Under the pieces are notes generated by a model. It ran no database searches and was not told the DNA's origin. It saw only the letters and a program-made list of their open reading frames with translations. This document shows, in pieces, positions 1 through 14,066 of a stretch of 64,000 nt of DNA. The first letter of the stretch is position 1, and each line of letters starts with the position of its first letter. A program made the position numbers and the translations under genes. This DNA comes from Acidobacteriota bacterium (lineage in GTDB: Bacteria > Acidobacteriota > Blastocatellia > RBC074): assembly GCA_016715865.1 (NCBI GenBank), contig JADJXM010000033.1:1-64000 (forward strand), written 5' to 3'.

Positions 1-105
1 GACCGAGTTCATTCAGAATAATTCAGGATGCTGGTGTTTCCCTGAAAGTGCTCAGGTGTCTTGATCGGTCCGGCAGGCTTCGGCGGCAGTTTCACCTCTT
101 TGCCC

Positions 106-485
106 TTAGTCGGCTTTGCGTTGCAGATCGACCTCCGCACCCATCGTCATACCTTCGTGCTCTGCCTTCGCCTGACCCTTCAAATGGCCGTCGATCAGCA
201 TCAGCTCAAATTTGATCAGCGGCTGGTCGGTCTGGACCTCGAATGTCACCTTGTTGCCTTCAATTTTGCCCTTCAGAATCTCCCATTGCTGGCCGGAATT
301 CGGGCCAGCGGTTCCTGTCAGCTCGGTTCCGTTCTGCTTCAATACCATGCATGCGGAGTCCTCTTCGTCTCACCGTCTATGGTCGTGTTGAAGCTGCCGG
401 ACCATGTGCCCGTCAGATCCCCGGCAGCCAGGAGGGCGGGGGAGAAAATTAACATCAGACTCAACGCGCTGAGTAGTCTTTTCAT
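106..485 (-). pseudogene. Small secreted protein gene broken by a frameshift
   Basis: The ATG at 485 opens a signal-peptide-like start (MKRLLSALSLMLIFSPALLA) followed by GDLTGTWSGSFNT, a common opening of small lipocalin-like beta-barrel secreted proteins. This frame stops after about 45 residues. The rest of the domain (LKQNGTELTGTAGP and later KVTFEVQTDQ) continues in another reading frame from about 365 down to the stop at 106, so one extra base near 365-372 splits the gene. Past that stop the other frame stays open to position 9 with protein-like sequence (KGKEVKLPPKPAGPIK), which may mean a second frameshift. Function unknown. It is either a real pseudogene or a sequence error. Confidence 0.7.
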
Positions 486-585
486 TTCAATCTCCTTATT
501 GGAATAGTTTTTCAGACCTGATACGCATCGATGTACGAAGAGGCAGTCTGTCCGGTTCCTGTATTCGGCCGGGGATTATGATAAT

Positions 586-2463
<1,878 letters not shown>

Positions 2464-2495
2464 TAACAGCATAGTGCGACCGGATTTGATGACCG

Positions 2496-3221
2496 TCACC
2501 CGACACCTTTCTGTAATATCGCCGAACTGAGGCGCCGGCAGAGCCATCGGTTCAGCTTCACGCGCGCATCCAGCGAAGGATGCGTCTTCGTTTCGCTCCG
2601 CGTCGAATTGCCGGCCGTGATGCCGATGTAGGTCATCCGCTCGAGCGCCTTCCCAAAATGCGCGGGATCATCGCCAATCTCCATCAGCGTAATCGCGGCC
2701 ACTGCATCGCAGAAAAGTTCGATCTCACGAAGCAGACTTTCATTCCTGTTACTGAACGCGCGGGCGCGTTCCTCCCAGAGGTATTCGTGGGCGAGTTCGT
2801 GCGCGACGATCCCTCGCAGCTCGGCCTCGCTGGTGATGAGCATCAGCTTCGTAGTGATGATCAGGGCGGCCCGATAGTCGACGAACGCTCTTGGCTGCTC
2901 GGAGCGCAGCAGATAGATCGGCAGCTTTCCGTCGCGGTCGTGATAAGCGAGCACGGGTTGGAGAGCCGCTTTGAGCCGCTCGACCCGTTCGCCAGTGATG
3001 ACAGTTAACCCTTTCCGGTTGATGATCACCTTGAGAAGAACGGGGCCGGGCTGATAGACCTGAGGTCGCATCTCGCTCAGGCGGCGTCGCACAGCGTCCG
3101 GCGCCAGATCCCCCAGGCGAGTCAGGGCGCGATCCGTTTCAGTCGTCCTGGTGGTCTGCGCTGGAATTACGGTTGGAAGTCCGAGGGCGAAAATGGCGGC
3201 GAGCGTGATCTGCTTGAGCAT
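2496..3221 (-). CDS. Secreted HExxH metalloprotease-like protein (M48-like)
   Basis: The start at 3221 is chosen because GGGAGAGACC precedes the ATG and the protein then begins with a signal peptide (MLKQITLAAIFALGLPTVIPA); upstream codons in frame do not look like protein. The mature part (241 residues in all) has a zinc-protease helix, IVAHELAHEYLWEE, and a downstream ELFCDAVAAITL segment that could supply the third zinc ligand (E) and following D, as in M48/M56-like gluzincins. It is shorter than usual M48 proteins and has no membrane helices beyond the signal. A close paralogue lies at 14067-14786. The substrate is unknown; a periplasmic location is inferred. Confidence 0.75.
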   Translation of the reverse strand: MLKQITLAAIFALGLPTVIPAQTTRTTETDRALTRLGDLAPDAVRRRLSEMRPQVYQPGPVLLKVIINRKGLTVITGERVERLKAALQPVLAYHDRDGKLPIYLLRSEQPRAFVDYRAALIITTKLMLITSEAELRGIVAHELAHEYLWEERARAFSNRNESLLREIELFCDAVAAITLMEIGDDPAHFGKALERMTYIGITAGNSTRSETKTHPSLDARVKLNRWLCRRLSSAILQKGVG

Positions 3222-3534
3222 GGTCTCTCCCTGGTTGGGGCCGCCTGCCTTCGCGAAAGCCGAAAAAGGACACACGAATCCCGGGTCGCCACGTGATCTA
3301 CTCGGCGGGGCGACGGGCAGGCGGTTGAAAATTTCGGTTTGGGTAAGCCGGATAAGGCGGGGGCTGATTGTCCTTACCGCCGCCTTATCCTGGAATGAGC
3401 CGGTCAGCTTGCATTCCAATTCGGCTCATTGCGCTGCGGACGTTACGCCGGACGCGGCGGCGAAATCTTTTGATTGCCCAAAAGAAACTCTCTGAAATTT
3501 CATGCGGATTTCTGGGAGAATTCATGGAGCGGCT
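3222..3534. other. Intergenic region with two tandem inverted repeats
   Basis: There is no gene in this roughly 310-base divergent region. It holds two perfect inverted repeats: 11-base arms at 3350-3360 and 3380-3390, and 9-base arms at 3394-3402 and 3422-3430. Both have loops of exactly 19 bases and they lie 3 bases apart. They sit between divergently transcribed genes, so a plain terminator role is unlikely. A repeat element or an operator is possible. Confidence 0.5.
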
Positions 3535-4565
3535 ATGAGCCTGCAAACAAAGCACCTCTACGAATTCGGCCCTTTCCGCCTCGATGCGGCGGAACACCTC
3601 CTGCTGCGCGATGGCGAAGCCGTCCCGCTCACGCCCAAATCCTTCGACCTGCTGCTGGCGCTGGTCAAACGTCACGGACATCTGCTGGAAAAAGACGAGC
3701 TGATGAAGCTGGTCTGGCCCGACACGTTCGTCGAGGAGGCCAATCTCTCCTCCAACATCTCACTCATCCGCAAGGCGCTGGGCGATGGGGAGAACGGGCA
3801 GCGGTTTATCGAGACGGTGCCGAAGCGTGGCTACCGCTTTGTTGCTGATGTGAGAGAAATGTGTGGGAGTAACGGGAATCTGGCCGAAGAAGTCTCGCCA
3901 GTCGAGAGCGGCGGAGAGATGGAAACAGTACGGGCGACGGCGAGTGCGGAACATTGGCTAAGCAAGATCAATCTCCGCAAGAAGGGCGTGATCGCAGCGG
4001 CGGCGATGCTGTTGGTTGCAGTAATTGGCGCGGTTTATTTGGTTCCTTTGATCCGCCACAGACTCCAGGCCGGTCGCAGATTATGCTGTTGCCGGTAGCG
4101 GCCGCTCCACACGCGGAGACCCAGGCGCGCGTTGTGACTTCTTCTGAGGAAGATAACTTATGGCAAGCGAGCTTCTCGCCGGACGATCGCTGGGTTTCAT
4201 TTAATGCCGTGAATAAAATCAATATGGCAGGCACATCCACAATCTATGTCGTGCCGGCGTCAGGCGGGAATTGGATACGCATCACCGAAGGCAAGCACTG
4301 GGATGACGTGCCCCGCTGGTCTCCCGATGGTAAGACGATCTACTTCGTTTCTAATCGCACTGGGTTTTTAAACGTCTGGGGTATTCACTTCAACTCGAAG
4401 ACCGGGAAACCGGTGGGAGATCCCTTTCGAGTGACTGTCTTCGGAGGCCCGGTCCAGCTTCATCCCATTGGTATAAGTATGATTTCAGTTGGCGCAAATC
4501 GCCTCCTGGTAAACCTGGTGGAGAGTTCCGGGAACATCTGGGTTTTGGAGAATGTAGATCGCTAA
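3535..4565 (+). pseudogene. CadC-like winged-helix/TM/propeller regulator, frameshifted and internally deleted
   Basis: The ATG at 3535 follows GGAG at 3526. Residues 1-100 are an OmpR/CadC-type winged helix (YEFGPFRLDAAEHLLLRDGE, then LTPKSFDLLLALV and ETVPKRGYRF). A transmembrane segment follows near residues 155-177 (VIAAAAMLLVAVIGAVYLV), and the frame stops at 4098. From about 4065 a second frame carries the C-terminal blades of a TolB/PD40-type propeller (WQASFSPDDRWVSF, RWSPDGKTIYFVS, NIWVLENVDR) to 4565. Intact relatives have several hundred more residues between these parts, so most of the propeller is missing and the remainder is out of frame. The DNA-binding half could still be made as a truncated membrane protein. 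Confidence 0.8.
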
Positions 4566-4577
4566 CGGTTCAAAGTG

Positions 4578-4985
4578 ATGGATAACCATCAGCCAATCCC
4601 CATCTACGAATTCGGCCCTTTCCGATTGGATGCAGCGGGACACCTACTGCTGCGCGATGAAGAAACTGAGGAAATTTATGCTCCGGAGTGGCTGACTCCT
4701 TGATCGTAGGAGTTCTTCGAGTAGCACAACCTGCCGAGGTTGTGCTGGTTTCTCAACTCGTCTCTTGCCGAAGCAGCGCAACCTCGGCAGGTTGCGCTAC
4801 ATTTGCCAGAGTTTTTCAATGCGCTTTTGAGCAAACAACTACAGCGCATATACGAATTCGGCCACTTCCCCTGGAATTGGCAGAAAATATACTGCTGCGC
4901 GATGGCGAGGCCGTCCCGCTCATTCCCAAAGTTTTCGACCTGCTGCCCGCGCTGGTCGAGCGGCACGGACATCGGAATATTGAGA
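4578..4985 (+). pseudogene. Two degenerate fragments of winged-helix regulator genes
   Basis: At 4578-4703 a 41-codon ORF repeats the start of the winged-helix domain just upstream (IYEFGPFRLDAAGHLLLRD) and then stops. At 4842-4985 a second copy starts with IYEFGHFP, shifts frame, and continues as ENILLRDGEAVPLIPKVFDL and ALVERHGH before diverging. Both match the first 40-60 residues of the gene at 3535, so this is a small cluster of decaying duplicates. Between the fragments lies a pair of hairpin repeats. No function is expected. Confidence 0.75.
4723..4798. repeat. Pair of REP-like hairpins in opposite orientation
   Basis: Two near-identical palindromes, AGCACAACCT-GCCG-AGGTTGTGCT at 4723-4746 and AGCGCAACCT-CGGC-AGGTTGCGCT at 4775-4798, each have a perfect 10-base stem and a 4-base loop. 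The loops are reverse complements of each other, so the second unit is the inverted form of the first, 28 bases apart. This is the layout of paired REP/BIME elements. No REP-associated tyrosine transposase is visible in the window. Confidence 0.7.
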
Positions 4986-5049
4986 ATATGCAGGAGCGCT
5001 CCCAGTCAAGCCTCACCCGTGCGGCCATCAGTAACTTGATTGCTCTGAA

Positions 5050-6511
<1,462 letters not shown>

Positions 6512-6559
6512 TTCATAATATGTCAGTATCTATCTCGAACCCGGTTGAGTAACCCCCTG

Positions 6560-6727
6560 AAAATTTGCTGGCATTTAAGTCCGGAAGAAATTAATCGCAA
6601 AGGATGCAAAGGGGCAAAGTTTTTTTGGTAATATTATCATCCGGATTATTGCCCAATGGTAATAATTCGAACACTGATCTTCCTTGTATATCTTTGCCCC
6701 TTTGCGGCCTTTGCGATTAATTTCTTC
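6560..6727. repeat. Long inverted-repeat element, copy 1 (CGCAAAGG-unit family)
   Basis: The arms read GAAGAAATTAATCGCAAAGG on the left and its complement on the right, with extra CAAAGGGGCAAAG units inside, so the element folds into a long hairpin. Between the arms is a unique core that includes CCGGATTATTGCCC and ATAATTCGAACACTGATC. The same core and arms recur at 39800-40083 and 62261-62458, with a diverged relative at 24307-24561. There is no coding capacity. It looks like a small non-autonomous element or a dispersed structured repeat. Confidence 0.8.
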
Positions 6728-6766
6728 ATAAGACAGGATCACTAACGCTTTTCAAGGAGTAACACC

Positions 6767-7741
6767 ATGAACAATGACAAAATCACGCGCCGCAAATTCA
6801 TCGAACGCACCACGTTGAGCGTCGCGTCGGCGACCGTGTTGCCTGCGATTCTGGAATCCGAAGCTGAGGCCGAAGCCAAATTACCAAAGCGCCTGCTCGG
6901 GCGGACAGGGGTCAGCGTGCCGATTCTGGCCTTTGGCTGCGGCAGCCGCTTCCTGATGTATCAGGACGAGCAGGAGGCCCAGCGCGTGCTCAATCACGTG
7001 ATTGACAGCGGCGTCACTTATCTTGACACGGCGGTGGATTATGGGAAGGGCTTGAGCGAGACGCGCGTCGGGATGGTGATGAAGACTCGTCGCAAAGAGG
7101 TCTGGCTGGCGACGAAGATCCCGCCCGCCGCCCGCACCCGCGACGCTGCGATGCGCGAGGTCGAACAGAGCCTGAAGCGGCTGCAGACCGACCGCGTCGA
7201 TCTGTTACATCTGCACAGCCTCAGCGACGAAGCGGATCTGGCAAAGATTGAAGCGAAGGACGGCGCAATTCAAGCCCTTTACCAGTTGCGAGAGCAGAAA
7301 GTCGCGCGCTTCATCGGTATGACCAGCCACACGGACGGTGCAGTCATGGCCAGAGCGATCGAACACAACGACCTGGATTGCGTGCAGATGGCGATGAATC
7401 CGGCGCGCGCTCTCAAGTTCGAGGAACTGGCCCTTCCGGCGGCGAAGAAGAAAAACCTTGGCGTGATCCTCATGAAAGTAACCGCGCAGGAGCAACTGGT
7501 CGGCGATGGCGCAGGCAAAGCCGGCATCGAGCAGTTGATCCGCTACGCGTTGAGTCTGCCCGTTTCGACGGCAGTGATGGGGATGCCGAAGTTGCAATTC
7601 ATCGATCAGAACATCGCGATCGCAGCTTCGTTCAAGCCGATGAGCGCTGGCGAGATGGACAAGCTGCGCTCGCAGGTCGCTACACAACGGGTCAGCCTCG
7701 AGCATTTCTTTGCCCACCACCGCGATTCGTTTGTCGTATGA
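6767..7741 (+). CDS. Tat-exported aldo/keto reductase
   Basis: The 324-residue protein starts with a twin-arginine signal (TRRKFIERTTLSVASATVLP). The remainder is an aldo/keto reductase barrel with the tetrad visible as D87 (YLDTA), Y92 (DYGKGLSE), K117 (LATKIP) and H148 or H150 (DLLHLHSL). It should reduce carbonyls or oxidise alcohols or sugars with a nicotinamide cofactor. How a Tat-exported member obtains cofactor is unclear; such proteins may be folded with it before export. The start at 6767 follows AAGGAG. It lies directly downstream of repeat copy 1 and just upstream of a broken beta-lactamase-family gene. Confidence 0.9.
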   Translation: MNNDKITRRKFIERTTLSVASATVLPAILESEAEAEAKLPKRLLGRTGVSVPILAFGCGSRFLMYQDEQEAQRVLNHVIDSGVTYLDTAVDYGKGLSETRVGMVMKTRRKEVWLATKIPPAARTRDAAMREVEQSLKRLQTDRVDLLHLHSLSDEADLAKIEAKDGAIQALYQLREQKVARFIGMTSHTDGAVMARAIEHNDLDCVQMAMNPARALKFEELALPAAKKKNLGVILMKVTAQEQLVGDGAGKAGIEQLIRYALSLPVSTAVMGMPKLQFIDQNIAIAASFKPMSAGEMDKLRSQVATQRVSLEHFFAHHRDSFVV

Positions 7742-7779
7742 ATCGAGGGAGCTCTGGAAAGACGCCGACGCCGATCTGA

Positions 7780-7944
7780 CCGTCCGGCAAACCGTTCATG
7801 AAAACCGTTCCGGCCAGACGCCCGATCACCGTCCGGGATTTGCTGCGCCATACAGCGGGGCTGACCTACGGCGTATTTGGCGACACTGCTTTTGAGTACG
7901 CCTCGGAGTTCCGCGTGCTGGTGTATCAAACCATCGCTGACTGA
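7780..7944 (+). pseudogene. N-terminal fragment of a beta-lactamase-family serine hydrolase
   Basis: The frame through the ATG at 7798 encodes MKTVPARRPITVRDLLRHTA then GLTYGVFGDT, the hallmark of the class C beta-lactamase/esterase family (PF00144) just after its SxxK active site. The upstream part with SxxK is absent and the frame stops at 7944. The downstream part of the same kind of gene reappears on the same strand at 10516-10729, beyond two complete genes. Non-functional. Confidence 0.75.
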
Positions 7945-7995
7945 TGAGTTGGCACGGATGCGATCGCTGACGTATCTGTCGTCACCCGTCGCATC

Positions 7996-8898
7996 CTAAG
8001 GCGGCAAGACCGCACGGCAGCGTTTTCTTCGGCGCCAGGCTACACCCAGAATCAAAAGGATCACTACCAGCAAAGCCAGAATCGCCAAAGTCTCACCGAA
8101 GACATAAATCAGGTTCGCCCATGGCCGGCCGGGACGCCCGCCCGCTATGCGTGCCTCGCGCGGGTTATCTTCCGCCCAAGTGATTGGCACAGTCTGGCCC
8201 TCGGCCAGATCGGGCTTACTGGCGATCTCAATGTTATCCATTACCTCGACGGGTGCAGTCCGGCCTGGCGGTGTGTAGCTCAGACGCACGATCTGATAAG
8301 GCCAGGGCAGCGGCGTAGGGCCATAGCCACGGCGGCGGCTGCGAGGTCTGTGTTCAGTGAATTTGTTCACCTGCAGTACTGTGGCCGTGGCTTCGCGCCA
8401 TGGGCCATGCGGCTCAGGCGGGAACAGTTCGCCGATATAGTCGCTGATGATTGAAAAAGTCGAGCGGTCAGCCAGGCGTGCGAATCTGAAGAGATCGCCC
8501 AATTTCAGCATCCGCACCTTGACCGGCTGCCCGACCTGCATGGCATCGTAGCTTGCAGCGTCGGGATTGATCGTCAATTGGGACATCCCCGGCGTCTCGG
8601 TGCCGGGCGGTTGTTCAACCTGCACGGAAAACTCGCGTCGCCATTGCCTTGTGCGATAAAAGAATTGGGTGTATTTGATAACCTCGCGTTTATCAGTCAC
8701 CTTGACCTCATGCACCGTCCCCGCTGTATCCAGATAGAGTGAGCCGCCCACGAGTAACCCGATCAATAAAACGAAGGGAATCCACAACGGCAGCACTTTG
8801 CGCCCGGCAAAGAAGTTGACTAAACGGAACAAGGTTAACAGCAGGCCAAAGCCGACCAGCAAGCCCAGAGAAAAAATAATTGCGCCTTCGGGATTCAT
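7996..8898 (-). CDS. Membrane protein, DUF3592-like
   Basis: The 300-residue protein is counted from the ATG at 8898, which follows AAGGAGACC; an upstream in-frame ATG at 8928 is less likely. It has two N-terminal membrane segments (residues 5-25 and 36-55), a soluble domain of about 200 residues, and a C-terminal membrane segment (ANLIYVFGETLAILALLVV), then a basic tail. Features such as GTVHEVKVTDKR and RLSYTPPGR fit DUF3592-type proteins that carry a small beta domain between membrane helices. No activity is known. It lies between the two pieces of a beta-lactamase-family pseudogene. Confidence 0.72.
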   Translation of the reverse strand: MNPEGAIIFSLGLLVGFGLLLTLFRLVNFFAGRKVLPLWIPFVLLIGLLVGGSLYLDTAGTVHEVKVTDKREVIKYTQFFYRTRQWRREFSVQVEQPPGTETPGMSQLTINPDAASYDAMQVGQPVKVRMLKLGDLFRFARLADRSTFSIISDYIGELFPPEPHGPWREATATVLQVNKFTEHRPRSRRRGYGPTPLPWPYQIVRLSYTPPGRTAPVEVMDNIEIASKPDLAEGQTVPITWAEDNPREARIAGGRPGRPWANLIYVFGETLAILALLVVILLILGVAWRRRKRCRAVLPP

Positions 8899-9004
8899 GG
8901 TCTCCTTTCCTACATTATCGATCTGCACGTTTTATCGACAGTCCGTTCTGTAATATCCTGAAACATCATAATAACGGCTTTCGTTGCATACAGATGGAGG
9001 ACAG

Positions 9005-10468
<1,464 letters not shown>

Positions 10469-10515
10469 CCATCTTCAGTGAGCGCCTCATCGTTAACGGG
10501 TGAGACACACGACCA

Positions 10516-10706
10516 TTTTACGACCCTGGCGCGCGCTGGCATTACAGCGTGTCGGTGGGTGTACAGGGACGTCTGATCGAGGTGCTGTCCATCCGGCGGA
10601 GGGCTGACTTCGACGGCTTATGACTACCTGCGTTTCTGCCAGATGCTGCTCGATTAAGGTGTGTACAAAGAGAAACGATTGCTGAGCCGGAAGACTGTGC
10701 AACTGA

Positions 10707-10729
<23 letters not shown>
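10516..10729 (+). pseudogene. C-terminal fragments of a beta-lactamase-family gene
   Basis: From 10516 the frame reads FYDPGARWHYSVSVGVQGRL then IEVLS, the family segment with the conserved Tyr-x-Ser-like motif (HYSVS). It then jumps frame near 10590 into SGGGLTSTAYDYLRFCQMLL, an in-frame stop, and GVYKEKRLLSRKTVQLI. The piece normally between these is deleted. This matches the gene whose N-terminal piece lies at 7780-7944. Its end overlaps the 3' end of the sulfatase gene on the other strand. Confidence 0.75.
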
Positions 10730-12167
<1,438 letters not shown>

Positions 12168-12180
12168 TCCAATTTCGGTC

Positions 12181-12483
12181 TCAGGGACGCCGGATACTCC
12201 CGATCGAGCTCGTTATGATGCTGCCGAGATAAAGTCGACCGTCCTGTAGTCCTGAATATAAATATCCGTCCGGCCCCATGGTGACGATCTCGGGACCCAG
12301 GCCGATCTCTCTGGCCAGCAATTGAAAATCGGAGAAGCCTGTCGAGGCTGCGAACTGCCCTGTCAATCCGGGATTCGGCGGAGGCGCCCAGGCCACCGGA
12401 TCGATCGGGGCCGGCCAGAAAAGAAGGTATGCGGCGATCGCCAGGAGCAGGACGACGACAGCCAGGGCAAGACGTTTCAGCAT
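12181..12483 (-). pseudogene. Truncated strictosidine-synthase/SMP-30-like gene
   Basis: The 100-residue ORF has an N-terminal membrane segment (LALAVVVLLLAIAAYLLFWP), then DPVAWAPPPNPGLTGQFA and IGLGPEIVTMGPDGYLYSGL with QDGR. That is the start of six-bladed propeller proteins of the strictosidine synthase/gluconolactonase group, normally 330-400 residues long. After QDGR the family sequence ends and about 15 unrelated residues follow. It is therefore a 5' remnant, ending 13 bases before the sulfatase start on the same strand; the deletion may have brought the sulfatase under its promoter. Confidence 0.7.
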
Positions 12484-12780
12484 CGGACATCCTTTATCAT
12501 TAAGTCATGGTTTCACGATCTACCATCATGCGAGTAGGAGGCATGATAGTCGAAGGTTGAACTTTCGAGGAATTTCCGTTCGTTCGATCCTGTGCAGACC
12601 TATCTTTCATGATGCTAAAAATCCCTCTGATTCAAAAACTGACTCAACGAAAACTGTCTCCGGTATTCCCGGGGAGGTTCAGAAAGGAAAAAAAGCCGCC
12701 CCCCCCGGGCCGCCCGGGGGGGGGGGGGGGGGGGGGGGGGGAGGGGCGCATAGCTTGGCGAGGAGTTGTAGACAAGCGTA
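12484..12780. other. Intergenic region with a 26-base G homopolymer
   Basis: The spacer contains a run of eight C (12699-12706), then 26 consecutive G (12716-12741), an A and four more G. Nothing similar occurs elsewhere in the window. Such a run can arise biologically but also as a two-colour-chemistry read artefact or a misjoined contig end. No gene is visible; ORFs reading poly-Gly or poly-Pro through it are not credible. Confidence 0.75.
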
Positions 12781-13860
12781 TCAAAAACGATTGATCGGTA
12801 TTTGTTCGCCCAGTAACACGCACACCCTCGCAGCCGTAGGAACCACCCTCGTCAGCCGAAAACCTGACGCTGCCAGCAGATCCCGGAATTCCGCTACGGA
12901 GCGCTGACGACCTCCCGTGCAGACCAGCATGAGCACGTCGGTAGCCGTGGCTCTGCGGCTCTCGGCCGACTGGTCGATGCGCTCCGGATAGACGCCTTCG
13001 ACGATCAAGAGCTTCCCGTGCGACGGCATGGCGGCCCTGCAGTTCGTCAGGATCGAGGTCGCCCGCTCGTCATTCCAGTCGATGAGCACATCCTTGAGCA
13101 GGTAGGCGTCCGCTCCGCGTGGGACTTCGTCGAAGAAGCTGCCGCCGGCTACCTGGCATCGGTCCGTCAGGCCCGCAACGGCGATCTGCTGCCTGGCGCG
13201 TTCTGCTACGTATGGTTGGTCGAAGACGATCCCAGCCAATTCCGGATACGCTTTCAGGATACCTGTCAAGAGCCCCCCGGTGCCGCCGCCGATGTCCACG
13301 ACTTTGCCAAACCCGGAGAAGTCGAACGCGGCCGCCACCGCCGCCGCCGTCTGGGGCGCGAACGTAGCCATCGCCCTGTCGAACGATGCAGCTCCCTGCT
13401 GGTCCTGGGCCGCAAGGGCGTAGATGTCCGCGTCGGGTAAGGTGCGGCGAAACGCAGGGTCCCCGGTGCGGACGCAGTGTTCAAGGTCCTTCCAGCTGTC
13501 CTGGACTCCAATGCCGGTGAACAGCAACACCAACTCGCGCATCGAATCGGGAACATCAGCACGCAGAGGTTCGCCCAGTGGTGTCAGTGCGAACGCGCCA
13601 TTGCTGACTTCCTCGAAGACGCCGACGCTCGACAGCAGCCGCATTACGCGTATCAGCGACTGCGCGTGCGTCCGGGTTTCTGTTGCCAGGTCGCGTCCGT
13701 TGCGTGGACCATCCTTGAGCAGGTCGGCAATCCCCAATTGGGCCGTCAGGTATAGCGCCTGAGAAACGTAATGGCCGATCGCCATCTGGGAGAGCACGAC
13801 ACCAGGCGGCACAGCCAGTGTCTCGGGGTGAACTGCGTAAATCTCGTCTGACGAAGACAT
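12781..13860 (-). CDS. SAM-dependent O-methyltransferase (PF00891-like), atypical active site
   Basis: The 359-residue protein has the two-part layout of plant-type and polyketide O-methyltransferases: an N-terminal dimerisation/winged-helix domain (residues 20-105; YLTAQLGIADLLKDGP, FALTPLGEPLR) and a Rossmann SAM domain (VVDIGGGTGGLLTGIL at 187-202). The catalytic-loop equivalent reads LKDVLIDWNDERA; most relatives have His-Asp-Trp where this one has Ile260-Asp-Trp, so the usual catalytic base is missing. A ribosome site AGAGGAG precedes the ATG at 13860. The substrate is unknown and no biosynthetic cluster is adjacent. Confidence 0.88.
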   Translation of the reverse strand: MSSSDEIYAVHPETLAVPPGVVLSQMAIGHYVSQALYLTAQLGIADLLKDGPRNGRDLATETRTHAQSLIRVMRLLSSVGVFEEVSNGAFALTPLGEPLRADVPDSMRELVLLFTGIGVQDSWKDLEHCVRTGDPAFRRTLPDADIYALAAQDQQGAASFDRAMATFAPQTAAAVAAAFDFSGFGKVVDIGGGTGGLLTGILKAYPELAGIVFDQPYVAERARQQIAVAGLTDRCQVAGGSFFDEVPRGADAYLLKDVLIDWNDERATSILTNCRAAMPSHGKLLIVEGVYPERIDQSAESRRATATDVLMLVCTGGRQRSVAEFRDLLAASGFRLTRVVPTAARVCVLLGEQIPINRF

Positions 13861-14066
13861 GGGGAAGCTCCTCTATCGAATAGAACTGCGTCAAAACTCC
13901 AGCCCACAGTATAGTCAATCTTCCTCTCCAAACGACCAAGTTGGCCTGAAAAATCCTGAAAACCGTGATGTGACTTTAAGCCGGTTCTCGCGTTAGTCGG
14001 TGCAGGCAGTAAATGTCATTGTCGAATTACCGGTTACTGGCGGCTGCGCTGCGAGAGGAGAAACCA

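Noticed and set aside
61..507. Plus-strand ORF of 148 codons overlapping the first gene
   Set aside because: It is antisense to the recognisable secreted-protein sequence on the minus strand and has no domain or ribosome site.
6660..6680. TTCGAAC-type motif in the repeat cores, resembling a tRNA T-loop
   Set aside because: No acceptor stem, anticodon arm or D-loop can be formed around it; the motif belongs to the conserved core of the repeat family.
12557..12907. ORFs reading poly-Gly through the G tract
   Set aside because: They exist only because of the homopolymer, which is itself suspect; no ribosome site or domain.
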